Assembly: GCA_002422085.1 (NCBI GenBank)
Contig: DISZ01000008.1
Location: 173,429-237,428 of the forward strand
Direction: 5' to 3'
Length of the DNA: 64,000 bases
Origin: Rhodobacteraceae bacterium UBA6197
GTDB taxonomy: Bacteria; Pseudomonadota; Alphaproteobacteria; Rhodobacterales; Rhodobacteraceae
Both the position numbers and the translations under genes were made by a program. Positions 43,907 to 52,315 of the stretch are shown here, one piece after another; position 1 is the first letter of the stretch; each line of letters opens with the position of its first letter. Below the pieces are notes generated by a model, which was not told where the DNA came from, did no database searches, and was given only the letters and a program-made list of their open reading frames with translations.

Positions 43907-44752
43907 AAGAAACACGCCCTCAGCGCCTTTGCCGCGCTCAGTCAGCCCACCCGGCTTGATGTCTTCCGGCTGCTCGTGAAGGCCGGCGAAACCGGCATGT
44001 CGTCGGGCACGATTGGCGAGACCCTCGACGTGCGCCAAAACACGATGTCAACCAACCTGTCGATCCTCACCCAGGCAGGGCTGATCCGCAACGAACGGCA
44101 AGGCCGCAGCATCCGCTATTTCGCCGACATGGACGGGATGCGCGGACTCTTGGCCTTTCTGATGGAAGACTGCTGCGGCGGCCGCCCCGACCTGTGTCAA
44201 CCCGTGATCCAAGAGATCGCCTGCACCTGCAAGGAGCCAGCTGTGCCCAAAGACACTTACAATGTGCTTTTCCTTTGCACCGGAAACTCGGCCCGGTCGA
44301 TCCTTGCCGAAGCGATCATGAACCGCGAAGGCAAGGGCAAGTTCAAGGCCTTCTCGGCCGGATCAAGGCCGGGACCGGCGCCGCATCCCTACACGCTCGA
44401 TCTGCTCAAGGGATTGAACTACGACACCGGCTTTGCCCGCTCCAAAAGCTGGGACGAATTTGCCGGACCCGACGCGCCGCAGATGGATTTTGTCTTCACC
44501 GTTTGCGACAACGCCGCCGCCGAGGAATGTCCGTTCTGGCCGGGCCAACCGGTGACCGCGCATTGGGGGGTGCCCGACCCCGCGAAGGTCGATGGCCCCG
44601 AGACCGTCCGGCGCGTTGCCTTTTCAGAGACATACCGCATGTTGCGCAACCGCATCGCGATCTTTGCCAACCTGCCGATCGGATCGCTTGACCGGATGTC
44701 GCTGCAACGCACCCTCGACGACATCGGCAAAAGCACGGCAAAAGCCGACTGA
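43901..44752 (+). CDS. ArsR-ArsC fusion: arsenic-sensing regulator and arsenate reductase
   Basis: A 283-residue protein with two domains. Residues 1-90 are an ArsR winged helix (LSQPTRLDVFRLL; RQNTMSTNLSILTQAGLI). A Cys-rich stretch with Cys91, Cys92, Cys99, Cys108 and Cys110 follows, resembling the C-terminal arsenite site of the Acidithiobacillus-type ArsR. Residues 120-270 are a low-molecular-weight phosphatase-type arsenate reductase with the loop LFLCTGNSARS (Cys126-Arg132) and VCDNAAAEECPFWPG for the resolving cysteines. It senses arsenite and reduces arsenate. Twenty-three bases before acr3. Confidence 0.92.
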   Translation: MDKKHALSAFAALSQPTRLDVFRLLVKAGETGMSSGTIGETLDVRQNTMSTNLSILTQAGLIRNERQGRSIRYFADMDGMRGLLAFLMEDCCGGRPDLCQPVIQEIACTCKEPAVPKDTYNVLFLCTGNSARSILAEAIMNREGKGKFKAFSAGSRPGPAPHPYTLDLLKGLNYDTGFARSKSWDEFAGPDAPQMDFVFTVCDNAAAEECPFWPGQPVTAHWGVPDPAKVDGPETVRRVAFSETYRMLRNRIAIFANLPIGSLDRMSLQRTLDDIGKSTAKAD

Positions 44753-44775
44753 GCACCACTTGGGGAAAGTTCGAC

Positions 44776-45843
44776 ATGACAGATAAAGCGCAAACCGCCG
44801 CCGCGGGTCTGGGAACATTTGAACGCTGGCTTTCGGTCTGGGTGGCGCTGGCCATCGGGGCCGGGCTGGTGCTAGGCAACCTGCTTCCCGCCCTGTTTGC
44901 CAGCCTCGCATCGCTCGAGGTGGCCTCGGTCAATCTGCCCGTGGCCGTGCTGATCTGGGCGATGGTCTATCCAATGATGGTCGGCGTGGATTTCAGCGCG
45001 CTTCGCCAGGTTGGCGACAAGCCGAAGGGTCTGGTGGTGACGCTTGTCGTGAATTGGCTGATCAAGCCCTTTACGATGGCCGCTCTGGGGGTCTTGTTCT
45101 TCAACCATGTCTTCGCCGGTCTGATCCCGCCCGACGACGCGCAGGCCTATCTGGCGGGGGTGATCCTGCTGGGCGCCGCACCTTGCACGGCCATGGTCTT
45201 CGTGTGGTCGAACCTGACGCGCGGCGATGCGACCTATACGCTGGTGCAGGTCAGCGTGAACGATGTCGTCATGGTGTTTGCCTTTGCGCCGATCGTCGCC
45301 TTTCTGTTGGGGGTAACCGACATTGTCGTGCCGTGGGATACGCTTTTGTTGTCGGTTTGCCTTTATGTGATGCTGCCGTTGCTGGCCGGCTATCTGACCC
45401 GACGCAGGCTTGTTCAAAACGGCGGCGAGGCGGCGGTCGATGCGTTCAAGGCCCGCGTGCAACCGTTCTCGATCTTTGGCCTGCTGGTCACGGTGGTGCT
45501 GCTTTTCGGCTTTCAGGGCGAGGTCATTCTGGATCGCCCGCTGGTCATCGCGCTGATTGCCGTGCCCCTGCTGATCCAGTCCTATGGGATCTTCGCCTTG
45601 GCCTATGGCGTGGCGCGGGTTTGGGGAATTCCGTTCAATGTCGCGGCGCCCTGCGCCCTGATCGGAACGTCAAACTTTTTCGAGCTTGCCGTGGCCGTGG
45701 CGATCAGCCTGTTCGGGCTCGGGTCCGGGGCGGCGCTGGCAACCGTGGTCGGTGTTCTGGTGGAGGTGCCGGTGATGCTTTCGCTGGTCAGTTTCGCCAA
45801 CAGAACGCGGCACTGGTTCCCGCCTGAGCAAAATCGCACCTGA
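44776..45843 (+). CDS. acr3: ACR3-family arsenite efflux transporter
   Basis: Membrane protein of 355 residues with ten hydrophobic segments, of the ACR3/BASS fold. The essential cysteine is Cys137 in LLGAAPCTAMVFVWS, and AALIGTSNFFELAVAVAI-like sequence near the end is typical. It extrudes the As(III) produced by the upstream reductase. GGGGAAAG precedes the ATG. With the fusion gene it forms a compact two-gene arsenic resistance operon. Confidence 0.94.
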   Translation: MTDKAQTAAAGLGTFERWLSVWVALAIGAGLVLGNLLPALFASLASLEVASVNLPVAVLIWAMVYPMMVGVDFSALRQVGDKPKGLVVTLVVNWLIKPFTMAALGVLFFNHVFAGLIPPDDAQAYLAGVILLGAAPCTAMVFVWSNLTRGDATYTLVQVSVNDVVMVFAFAPIVAFLLGVTDIVVPWDTLLLSVCLYVMLPLLAGYLTRRRLVQNGGEAAVDAFKARVQPFSIFGLLVTVVLLFGFQGEVILDRPLVIALIAVPLLIQSYGIFALAYGVARVWGIPFNVAAPCALIGTSNFFELAVAVAISLFGLGSGAALATVVGVLVEVPVMLSLVSFANRTRHWFPPEQNRT

Positions 45844-45850
45844 CCACCGC

Positions 45851-45889
45851 GCGCGCACCTTGCCGGCCTCGCGGGGGGGGGGTGCGCGC
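45851..45889 (+). terminator. hairpin after acr3
   Basis: GCGCGCACC and GGTGCGCGC pair perfectly (9 bp) around a 21-base loop containing most of a run of ten G (45873-45882). It starts seven bases after the acr3 stop. Confidence 0.6.
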
Positions 45890-46036
45890 CATCGCGACAG
45901 GATCGACGCGTGGCGCTGCCAATTTCGGTTGCCAGAGCGCCCCCTGACGGCGCATTGGCGGACAATCGAGCGGATGTCATTGCAAGCGATGACCGTTGCC
46001 AAAGCTTTGGCGACCTTTCTGCTGCCAGCGCACCGG

Positions 46037-46071
46037 GGCACAGGGCACGAGGCACGAGGCACGGGGCACAA
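46037..46071. repeat. 7-bp tandem repeat, five units
   Basis: Five consecutive copies of GGCACRR (R is A or G) in non-coding DNA after acr3. Short and slightly degenerate. Confidence 0.85.
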
Positions 46072-46252
46072 GGCTCCGGGTCGAAACCGCAAAGGTTGTT
46101 TGCAACATGCTGCGCGGTGTCGCCGGCCCTGTCTGCCTGCCGCCGCCCCCGCGCCTTGAAAGGCCCGACGCAGAACGAATTATTGTAACGTTATTTCCGC
46201 AAGTTACGAAGTGTTTTTGATAAATTACATCAAGATCTCTTGCCGTGCGCTC

Positions 46253-46771
46253 TCAGGTATCTGTATCGCAGGCGCGCAGGCCCAGCCGGACCAACTCGGC
46301 CCCTCGGATCCGGTAATAGCTGAAAACCTTGTCGCGCCCCTTGTGCAGATACCATTTGGCCAAGGGCGCAGGATAATGCTCTGCGATCACCTGCGACCAA
46401 TACTCGAAATCCCGCGCCGACAGCTTTTGCCCATAGTGGCTGGGGCCATGAAACCCGAAAATCGTGCGGGTATCGACGCAAGTCTGCGGCAGCGCCAAAT
46501 AAAGCGTGCAAGACGACAGACACACCTGCCCCCGTATCTCGACCGCGCGGCCCGAGGCGCGCAGTGCCGCCACCTCTTTCACCCGCGACGACACCAGCCC
46601 GCCGCGATCGTTGCGCACGATCAACGCCGGCTCGGCCACCGCAGAGATCGGGGTGACGCGCCCCTGCACGCCGCCCCGGGCGGCCGCCGCAATCGGCACA
46701 AACGTCAACATCGCCGCGACCAGCGGCCCGACGCATGCCAAAGGCGCGCGCCGCAAGAAAAAGAGTGTCAT
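46253..46771 (-). CDS. exported hypothetical protein, ClpP/crotonase-like
   Basis: A 172-residue protein with a signal peptide (residues 1-30; PLACVGPLVAAMLTFVPIAAAA). The central motif RGQVCLSSCTLYLALP followed by TIFGFHGPS resembles the COG3904 family of predicted periplasmic proteins with a ClpP-like fold, in which the Ser after the Cys and the later His would be catalytic. Two to three cysteines suggest disulfides. The ATG at 46771 has a weak ribosome binding site. Function unknown; stands alone. Confidence 0.7.
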   Translation of the reverse strand: MTLFFLRRAPLACVGPLVAAMLTFVPIAAAARGGVQGRVTPISAVAEPALIVRNDRGGLVSSRVKEVAALRASGRAVEIRGQVCLSSCTLYLALPQTCVDTRTIFGFHGPSHYGQKLSARDFEYWSQVIAEHYPAPLAKWYLHKGRDKVFSYYRIRGAELVRLGLRACDTDT

Positions 46772-47187
46772 GATTTGCCCCGAAAGGATCGTGGCCGCCT
46801 TCTGGCGGCCTATCGGCACCCCACGCGCCGCAGGGACATTAGGGCCAGCGCAGCCTTAAGGCCGCGTTAGCGGAGCGCCCCAAGGTGCCGCCAAATATCG
46901 GGCATTTTCGCTAAATCGGCCCCAGTCGACGCCCGTTCGGCCTCTGCCCGCGATGCGGTGTCGGGGAAAAACCACGCGCGAAACCTCGGGCCAAGAGCAC
47001 CGTCCCAAGATTGGCGTCCCGTCGGCGAAAAACGCGCGCGCGCGAAACGCCGGCGCGGCCGCGGGCGACATCGTCACCATCGCCAGAAGGCAAAAAGCGC
47101 GCGCGCAAAACCCCGGGCGCGGCGGAAAGGCCGGGATGTCGAGACGCCTCGCGGGTCTCCAAGGCGTCAGCAATGGCCTTGGGGCGC
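46772..47187. other. intergenic region of about 415 bases
   Basis: Only a weak stem (GACGCCT/AGGCGTC, 47143-47168) that could terminate the btu operon is seen. Frames here are Arg/Gly-rich and not credible. Confidence 0.5.
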
Positions 47188-47931
47188 CTAGAAATCGCCC
47201 AAGGTGTTCAGTGGCTGAAACACCGGGCCTTCGGGGGTCTGGGCAAAATGCGCGCGGATATGAAACACTTCAGCCAGAAGATCGGCGGTCAGCACCGCTC
47301 CGGGCGCGCCATCGGCCACCAGACGGCCGCGGTGCATCACCCAAAGCCGGGTGCAATGGCGCGCAGCCAGGCCAAGGTCGTGCAAGCTGGCCACGACCGC
47401 CCCCCCGGCGGCGGCATGGGCGGCAAAGACCCGCATCGTGGCGATTTGCGCGGCCGGGTCCAGCCCCGCCGTCGGCTCGTCGGCCAGCACCAGCGGCGCC
47501 TCTTGTGCCAACGCGCGGGCGATCAACACCCGCGCCTGTTCGCCGCCCGAAAGCTGGGTGGCGCGGCGCGCGGCATAGGCGTGCAGCCCCATCCGCGCCA
47601 GCGCCCGTTCGACCGCGTCAGCGCCCTGCCCGCCATGCGGCAACCGCCCGAGGGCGACCACCTCGCGCACGCTCATCCCCCAGGCGATCTCGCGCGATTG
47701 CGGCAGCCAGGCGGCGGCGCGGGCGCGGGCATCGGCCCCCAGCCCGGCCAGAGACGAGCGCCCCTCATGCGGCAAGATCCCCAGCGCACCACGCAAAAGC
47801 GAGGTCTTGCCCGCGCCATTCGGCCCCAAAAGCCCGATGAATTCACCCGGCGCCACCGACAGGCTGACATCCTCGACCACCGGGCATTGGCCGCGCCGCA
47901 CGGTCAGCGCCTGAAGCTGCAACAGGGTCAT
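47188..47931 (-). CDS. btuD: vitamin B12/cobalamin ABC transporter ATP-binding protein
   Basis: ABC ATPase of 247 residues: Walker A GPNGAGKTS, signature LSGGEQARV, Walker B LVLADEPTAG and the switch His in ASLHDLGLA. It is of the FepC/BtuD type that works with FecCD permeases. Starts in an ATGA overlap with the permease stop. The cobalamin riboswitch at the head of the operon supports B12 or cobinamide rather than iron siderophores as the substrate. Confidence 0.88.
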   Translation of the reverse strand: MTLLQLQALTVRRGQCPVVEDVSLSVAPGEFIGLLGPNGAGKTSLLRGALGILPHEGRSSLAGLGADARARAAAWLPQSREIAWGMSVREVVALGRLPHGGQGADAVERALARMGLHAYAARRATQLSGGEQARVLIARALAQEAPLVLADEPTAGLDPAAQIATMRVFAAHAAAGGAVVASLHDLGLAARHCTRLWVMHRGRLVADGAPGAVLTADLLAEVFHIRAHFAQTPEGPVFQPLNTLGDF

Positions 47932-48914
47932 TCGCCTTCCCTCCCCAGACGCCGGATCAGGTGCAAGAAGAACGGCGCGCCGACCAGCGCCGTCAGCACC
48001 CCCAGCTTGAGGTCGCGCTCGGGCGCGATCAGCCGGGTGGCGATGTCGGCGGCCAGCAGCATCGCCGCCCCCCCCAACGCCGAGGCCGGCAGCAGCCGCG
48101 ATGGCCGCGATCCGACCGCGCGGCGCAACAGATGCGGCACCACGAGGCCGACAAAACCGACCGCCCCGGCCACCGCCGTCGAGGCCCCGACCAGAAACGC
48201 AGAGCCGATCACCACGCCCAGCCGCAACCGCCCAAGCGAGATCCCCAGCGACACTGCCGCATCCTCGCCCAGCGTCAGCGCATCGAGCCCCCGCCCCAAC
48301 CGCAGCACGATCACCGCCCCGATCAGCAGGAACGGCGCCGCCAGCGCAACATGGGTCAGCGACCGGTCGGCCAGCGAGCCCATCATCCAGAACACGATCT
48401 CGGCGGCAGCATAAGGGCTGGGCGCAAGGTTCAACACCAGCGCGGTCAGCGCCCCCGCCAGCGCCGACACCGCGATCCCCGCCAGAATCAGCGTCAGCGC
48501 CCGTCCCCCCGGCCCCGACAGCAGCAGGATCAGCGCCACCGCCACCCCCGCCCCGGCCAAAGCGGCCAGCGGCAGGGCCAGCGCAAAGGCGGCATAGGCC
48601 CCGGTCTGGATCGCGATCACCGCGCCAAGTGCGGCGCTGGCCGAGGTGCCGATCAGCCCCGGCTCGGCCAGCGGGTTGCGCAAGAAACCCTGCATCGCCG
48701 CCCCCGACAGCCCCAGCGCGGCACCGATCATCGCCCCCAGCAGCGCCCGCGGCAGCCGGATCTCGCGCATGACCAACCCGGCCGCACCCTCGCCGCTGAC
48801 CAGCGCCCGCAGGGCCTCGGACCAGCCGATCCCCGCTGGCCCGATCATGAGCGAGGCCAGCGTCAGCACCACCACCAAGGCCGCCAAAGCCGCCAGAAGC
48901 GCGCGGTAGCTCAT
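47928..48914 (-). CDS. btuC: vitamin B12/cobalamin ABC transporter permease
   Basis: FecCD-family permease of 328 residues with about ten hydrophobic segments. Typical blocks are RLPRALLGAMIGAALGLSGA and LVGASTAVAGAVGFVGLVVPH (the ATPase-coupling loop). The ATG at 48914 follows GGTGG. It lies between the binding protein and the ATPase genes on the same strand; the dimer forms the B12 channel. Confidence 0.88.
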   Translation of the reverse strand: MSYRALLAALAALVVVLTLASLMIGPAGIGWSEALRALVSGEGAAGLVMREIRLPRALLGAMIGAALGLSGAAMQGFLRNPLAEPGLIGTSASAALGAVIAIQTGAYAAFALALPLAALAGAGVAVALILLLSGPGGRALTLILAGIAVSALAGALTALVLNLAPSPYAAAEIVFWMMGSLADRSLTHVALAAPFLLIGAVIVLRLGRGLDALTLGEDAAVSLGISLGRLRLGVVIGSAFLVGASTAVAGAVGFVGLVVPHLLRRAVGSRPSRLLPASALGGAAMLLAADIATRLIAPERDLKLGVLTALVGAPFFLHLIRRLGREGE

Positions 48915-48969
48915 GGCGCCACCCAACCTGCGGCAAAGTTCATGCGATACCTGATCCTTGCCTTGAATG

Positions 48970-49863
48970 TCATTGTTTTGCCTTTTCTTTATCGCTTTCG
49001 ATCTGACGCCCTATCGCTGCCAGATCGGCCACGGCCCCGAGCATCTGCGGGGTGCCGCAGACCCAGCGCGCATCGCGCAACCGCGCCACTCGGGGCAGGC
49101 CCGCCAGCGCCGGATGCAACAACAGCTCCTGTGCCCGACTATGGCCGCCGGTGACGCCCGCATCGGCGCCCGCAATCACCAGATCCGGGGCCTCCATCAC
49201 CAGCCGCTCCAGCGCCATCCGCCCGCCCCATTCAAGCCCCGGCCCAGAAACCACATTGTCAAACCCCGCCAGCGACAGGATTTGCCCCTCAAGCGTGGCC
49301 GGACCGTAGCCATAGCCGCCCGCGCCGTAAACCGCCGCGCGGGGGCGCCTGGCGGGGCGCACAATCGCGGCAAGGGCGGCGTCAAAGCCGGCCAGAACCT
49401 CGGCGGCGCGGGCCTCGCGGCCCAGCACCTCGCCCATGCGGGTGATCCGACCGCGGATCTCTTCGACCGAAACGCCGGGTGGGAATTGTTCGACCGGAAC
49501 GCCAAGCCGGCGCAGCATCGCCATCGTCGCGGGCGAGGACCAGACATCGGCCAGCACCAGATCGGGCGCCATCAGGTAGATCTCTTCGGCGCGGCCATGG
49601 TTTTGTGCATAGCCCCGCGCCTGTTCGGCCAGCGCCGACATCTGCGGATCGGTGGCAAAATGCGACAGCGACACCACCTGCCTCGGCGCCGCGATCAAAA
49701 GCGCCAGCTGATCGGTGCAGACATTCATCGACACCACGCGCATCGGCCTGTCGCGCGCCGGCGCCGGCGCCGCGACGCAAACCGCCGCGACGCAAAGCAA
49801 GGCGCGCAGCAAGGTGCCGCGCGCCCGCCGTTGGGGATCAGAACGTGGCACGGATCCCCGCAT
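48970..49863 (-). CDS. btuF: periplasmic B12-binding protein
   Basis: Substrate-binding protein of about 297 residues of the class III (FecB/BtuF) type. A signal peptide (LLRALLCVAAVCVAAPAPA) precedes RVVSMNVCTDQLALLIA and DPQMSALAEQARG, both characteristic; PDLVLADVWSS and AGFDNVVSGPG follow. The ATG at 49863 lies inside the last codons of btuB and lacks a good ribosome binding site; a GTG at 49851 just after GGGGA is an equally likely start. Delivers B12 to BtuC-BtuD. Confidence 0.85.
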   Translation of the reverse strand: MRGSVPRSDPQRRARGTLLRALLCVAAVCVAAPAPARDRPMRVVSMNVCTDQLALLIAAPRQVVSLSHFATDPQMSALAEQARGYAQNHGRAEEIYLMAPDLVLADVWSSPATMAMLRRLGVPVEQFPPGVSVEEIRGRITRMGEVLGREARAAEVLAGFDAALAAIVRPARRPRAAVYGAGGYGYGPATLEGQILSLAGFDNVVSGPGLEWGGRMALERLVMEAPDLVIAGADAGVTGGHSRAQELLLHPALAGLPRVARLRDARWVCGTPQMLGAVADLAAIGRQIESDKEKAKQ

Positions 49864-51661
49864 AGAGCGCGCGGTCCGAGGTGCCATACCCCGGCCAAAG
49901 CTGATACTGTTCATTGGTCAGGTTTTCGATCCGCAGATAGGCTTCGGTGTGGTCGTTCACCGCATACCCCAATGCGGCGTTCAGCACCGTGTAGTCGGGC
50001 AAGGTCTGGCGGTCCGCCACATGGCGCAAGATCAGGTTCCCGGTCAGCTTTTCGGTAATCTCGGCATCCAGCCCCAAGGCCAGCTGGTGGCGCCCAAAGC
50101 TGGCGTTCCAACTGCTGCTGGCACTCAGCAGCGGGTTCGAGGCGTCGGTATAGGTATAGGCGAGGGTATAGCCAAGCTTGCCGCTGAGCCGGCCTTCGGC
50201 CTCAAGCTCGACGCCCTGACGGCGGGTCTTGCCGGCGATCTGGACGTAGCCGCCACCGACATAGTCGATCAGATCGTCGGTATCGACACGGAACAGCGTG
50301 GCCCGCAGCGCACCATTCGCCAGTTTCTTCTCGATCCCCAGATCAAGGCTGCGCGACGTCTCCGGGGTCAGGTTCGGATTGCCCGCATAGGCGTCATAAA
50401 GCTCGTAACCCGAGGGCGCACGGAACCCGGTTCCGAACGCGCCCCGCACGATGAGATCATCCCGAAGTGCCCAGGTCGCGGCAAGCCGGCCGGTCGTCTG
50501 ACCGCCAAAACGGGTGTTGTCGTCGTGGCGCAGGGATCCGACCAGATCCACCCCCGCAAGCGGGCTGAAGGCATATTCGGCAAAGGCCCCGGTCAGCGTA
50601 TTCGAGACGCGGCCCGCGACATAGGTGCCTTCATAGGTTTCGATCTTGCGGTCCAGCCCGAAGCTCAGCCGGCCGGCCCCCAGATCGGTGCTTGCCTTCC
50701 ATTCCAGCGCGCGACGGGTGCCGTCATAGTCATAGGGCCCATACGCCGAGGTGTAGGAACGATAGGTGGTGTAATAGCTTGCGCTGATCTGGTGGGCGAT
50801 CCGGCCGGTATCGAACTGCGCATAGAGCCGCGCGCCGCGTTCGCGATGGTCGCCGGTTTCATAGGCATCGGCAGGAACGCCAAAGGCACTGTCGATATCG
50901 GAGGTGTCGTTTTGCGCGAAACCCGAAACACCCAACAGCAGGCCGGACTCGAATTGGCGCTCGGCGTGAACGGCAAGGCGCGTCGCCTCATAGCCGTCAT
51001 CCTCGGTGTTGCCGGCGTTTTCATCGGCGGCGGAAAAGCCGTCAGTGCGGATATGGCTGTAGGTAAAGCCGATATCGGTGTCGGCGGTCTTGTGGCCAAA
51101 GGTCCAGGCCCCGGAGGCGGTCTTCATGCTGCCGGCCTCGAGCGTGACCTGGTTATGGGTGCCCTCTTCGGCAAGGCGCGGCGCGTCAAGGCTGACAACC
51201 CCCCCGATAGCCTGGCCACCGTGCACCGCAGATTGCGACCCGCGCAACACCTCGACGCGGCCAAAATCAAGCGAGGAAAGCCGGCCAAAATCATAGGCAA
51301 CCTGCGGCGCCGACGGGTCGCTTACATCAATTCCATCGACCAGGACCTTGATATAGTTCTGACTTACGCCGCGAATGGTCAGCCCGGTCTGGGTGCCGAT
51401 CGGGCCGCGGGCCAACACGCCAACACCGGGCAGGCGCGCCAGAACCTCGGTCATCCGCACCTCGCCGGTGCGGGCAATGTCGTCTGCGCTCAACACGGAA
51501 ACCGAGGGCGCGGTGCGGTCCGCACTGCGCGGTTCCTGCGCGCCGGTGACCACGATTTCATCCAGCAGCAGGGTATCTTGCGCCCGCGCCGAGGTGGTCG
51601 GGGCGGCGATCGCGGTGCCGGCCAGCAGCGCGAGGGTGAGGGTCTGAACACCTCTGGTCAT
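49838..51661 (-). CDS. btuB: TonB-dependent outer-membrane receptor BtuB
   Basis: Outer-membrane receptor of 607 residues. A signal peptide (to AQ, residues 1-28) is followed by a TonB-box-like LLLDEIVVTG, the plug domain (RTGEVRMTEVLARLPGVGV; VLRGSQSAVHGG) and a 22-strand barrel ending in the aromatic terminus YAGIRATF. Its length and plug match BtuB. The ATG follows GAAGGAT. It lies about 140 bases downstream of a cobalamin riboswitch, so it is turned off when B12 is abundant. Confidence 0.93.
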   Translation of the reverse strand: MTRGVQTLTLALLAGTAIAAPTTSARAQDTLLLDEIVVTGAQEPRSADRTAPSVSVLSADDIARTGEVRMTEVLARLPGVGVLARGPIGTQTGLTIRGVSQNYIKVLVDGIDVSDPSAPQVAYDFGRLSSLDFGRVEVLRGSQSAVHGGQAIGGVVSLDAPRLAEEGTHNQVTLEAGSMKTASGAWTFGHKTADTDIGFTYSHIRTDGFSAADENAGNTEDDGYEATRLAVHAERQFESGLLLGVSGFAQNDTSDIDSAFGVPADAYETGDHRERGARLYAQFDTGRIAHQISASYYTTYRSYTSAYGPYDYDGTRRALEWKASTDLGAGRLSFGLDRKIETYEGTYVAGRVSNTLTGAFAEYAFSPLAGVDLVGSLRHDDNTRFGGQTTGRLAATWALRDDLIVRGAFGTGFRAPSGYELYDAYAGNPNLTPETSRSLDLGIEKKLANGALRATLFRVDTDDLIDYVGGGYVQIAGKTRRQGVELEAEGRLSGKLGYTLAYTYTDASNPLLSASSSWNASFGRHQLALGLDAEITEKLTGNLILRHVADRQTLPDYTVLNAALGYAVNDHTEAYLRIENLTNEQYQLWPGYGTSDRALYAGIRATF

Positions 51662-51799
51662 TCATTCGATCCTTCGACAGTTCCCGATGTCGGAAACACT
51701 TGGAAATTTGCCTTTGGAAAGAGTGCCTTCCCGCCGACGGTGCCTATCACCTCAAGCGGATACCCGCCCCCCTGCGCACCCCGCGCAGCGGAAAAGAGT

Positions 51800-51990
51800 G
51801 ATCACCTCGGCAGGTCTCCTGGCTTGCGGGTCGTCACTTTGGCTGACCTTCCCGGACACGGGTCCAGTGGTGTCTTCAGCCATCGCTCGCCGCTTACAGT
51901 TGCGGGGGCAGCCCCGGAGTAGACGCCTAGCGGCGGCGCACCGGGTTCCCTTTTCATCCCCCCCTCACGAGGAAGAACCGAAGTGCCGAT
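51800..51990 (-). promoter_or_regulatory. cobalamin riboswitch
   Basis: Read on the minus strand, the 5' part GGTTCTTCC and GAAAAGGGAACCCGGTG, the core CTGCCCCCGCAACTGTAAGC, and the 3' B12 box GCCAGGAGACCTGCC (51809-51823) occur in the canonical order. This is the AdoCbl-type riboswitch that shuts off B12 transport genes; the target here is btuB-btuF-btuC-btuD. Limits are approximate. Confidence 0.95.
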
Positions 51991-52077
51991 GGCATCGCAC
52001 CCAAAGCCGTGCACGTCAAGCCCCCGCAGCGCCGCCGCGCATCTTCCCCGGCCGACGGATGCCGGGGCCGGCGGGTC

Positions 52078-52108
52078 GCTCCGCGGGGGATATTTTTGCG
52101 AAGATGAA
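52078..52108 (+). repeat. dispersed intergenic repeat, copy 2
   Basis: GCTCCGCGGGGGATATTT followed by TTGCGAAGATGAA. It matches the copies at 54020 and 63178 with a few changes. Confidence 0.8.
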
Positions 52109-52180
52109 CGGCGGCAGTCGATCGGGGGGGGGCGAGGTTGCGGCGTGTCGGGGGCGTCGTCGTTGGGCCTCGTCTTTGGG

Positions 52181-52315
52181 CCAGCCGCCGTTCGGGACCA
52201 TTCGTGTTCGGGGTCAGTCGCCGTTCGGGATCAGCCGCCGTCCGGGGTCAGTCGTCGTTGGGGCCAAGCCGCCGTCCGGGGTCAGTCGTCGTTGGGGGTC
52301 AGTCGTCGTTGGGGC
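52181..52315. repeat. 17-bp tandem repeat, about eight units, running into a gene end
   Basis: Units of 16-17 bases with the core CAGTCGTCGTTSGGG begin near 52181, 52198, 52214, 52231, 52248, 52265, 52282 and 52299, with C/T and G/T changes between them. The last unit encodes the stop and final codons of the VOC gene. No spacers. Confidence 0.88.

Larger units (their letters stand above)
45844..46252. other. intergenic region with terminator and heptamer repeats
   Basis: Convergent space after acr3. It contains a hairpin (45851-45889), a 10-G run and five tandem heptamers at 46037-46071; the right end (46180-46250) is AT-rich. No gene. Confidence 0.6.
51662..52298. other. intergenic region: riboswitch leader, dispersed repeat, tandem array
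   Basis: From left to right it contains the btuB leader with the cobalamin riboswitch (about 51800-51990), a copy of the dispersed repeat (52078-52108) and most of the 17-bp tandem array (52181-52315). No gene. Confidence 0.8.

Noticed and set aside
47932..48936. Frame joining the ATPase to a 335-residue upstream extension
   Set aside because: The upstream part is a Gly/Ala/Arg-rich shadow of the btuC permease in another frame.
49715..51922. 735-codon plus-strand open frame
   Set aside because: Antisense to btuB and part of btuF; low-complexity Gly/Ala/Arg product with no motif.
51802..52014. 70-codon minus-strand frame upstream of btuB
   Set aside because: It is the cobalamin riboswitch itself; the codons coincide with conserved RNA elements.
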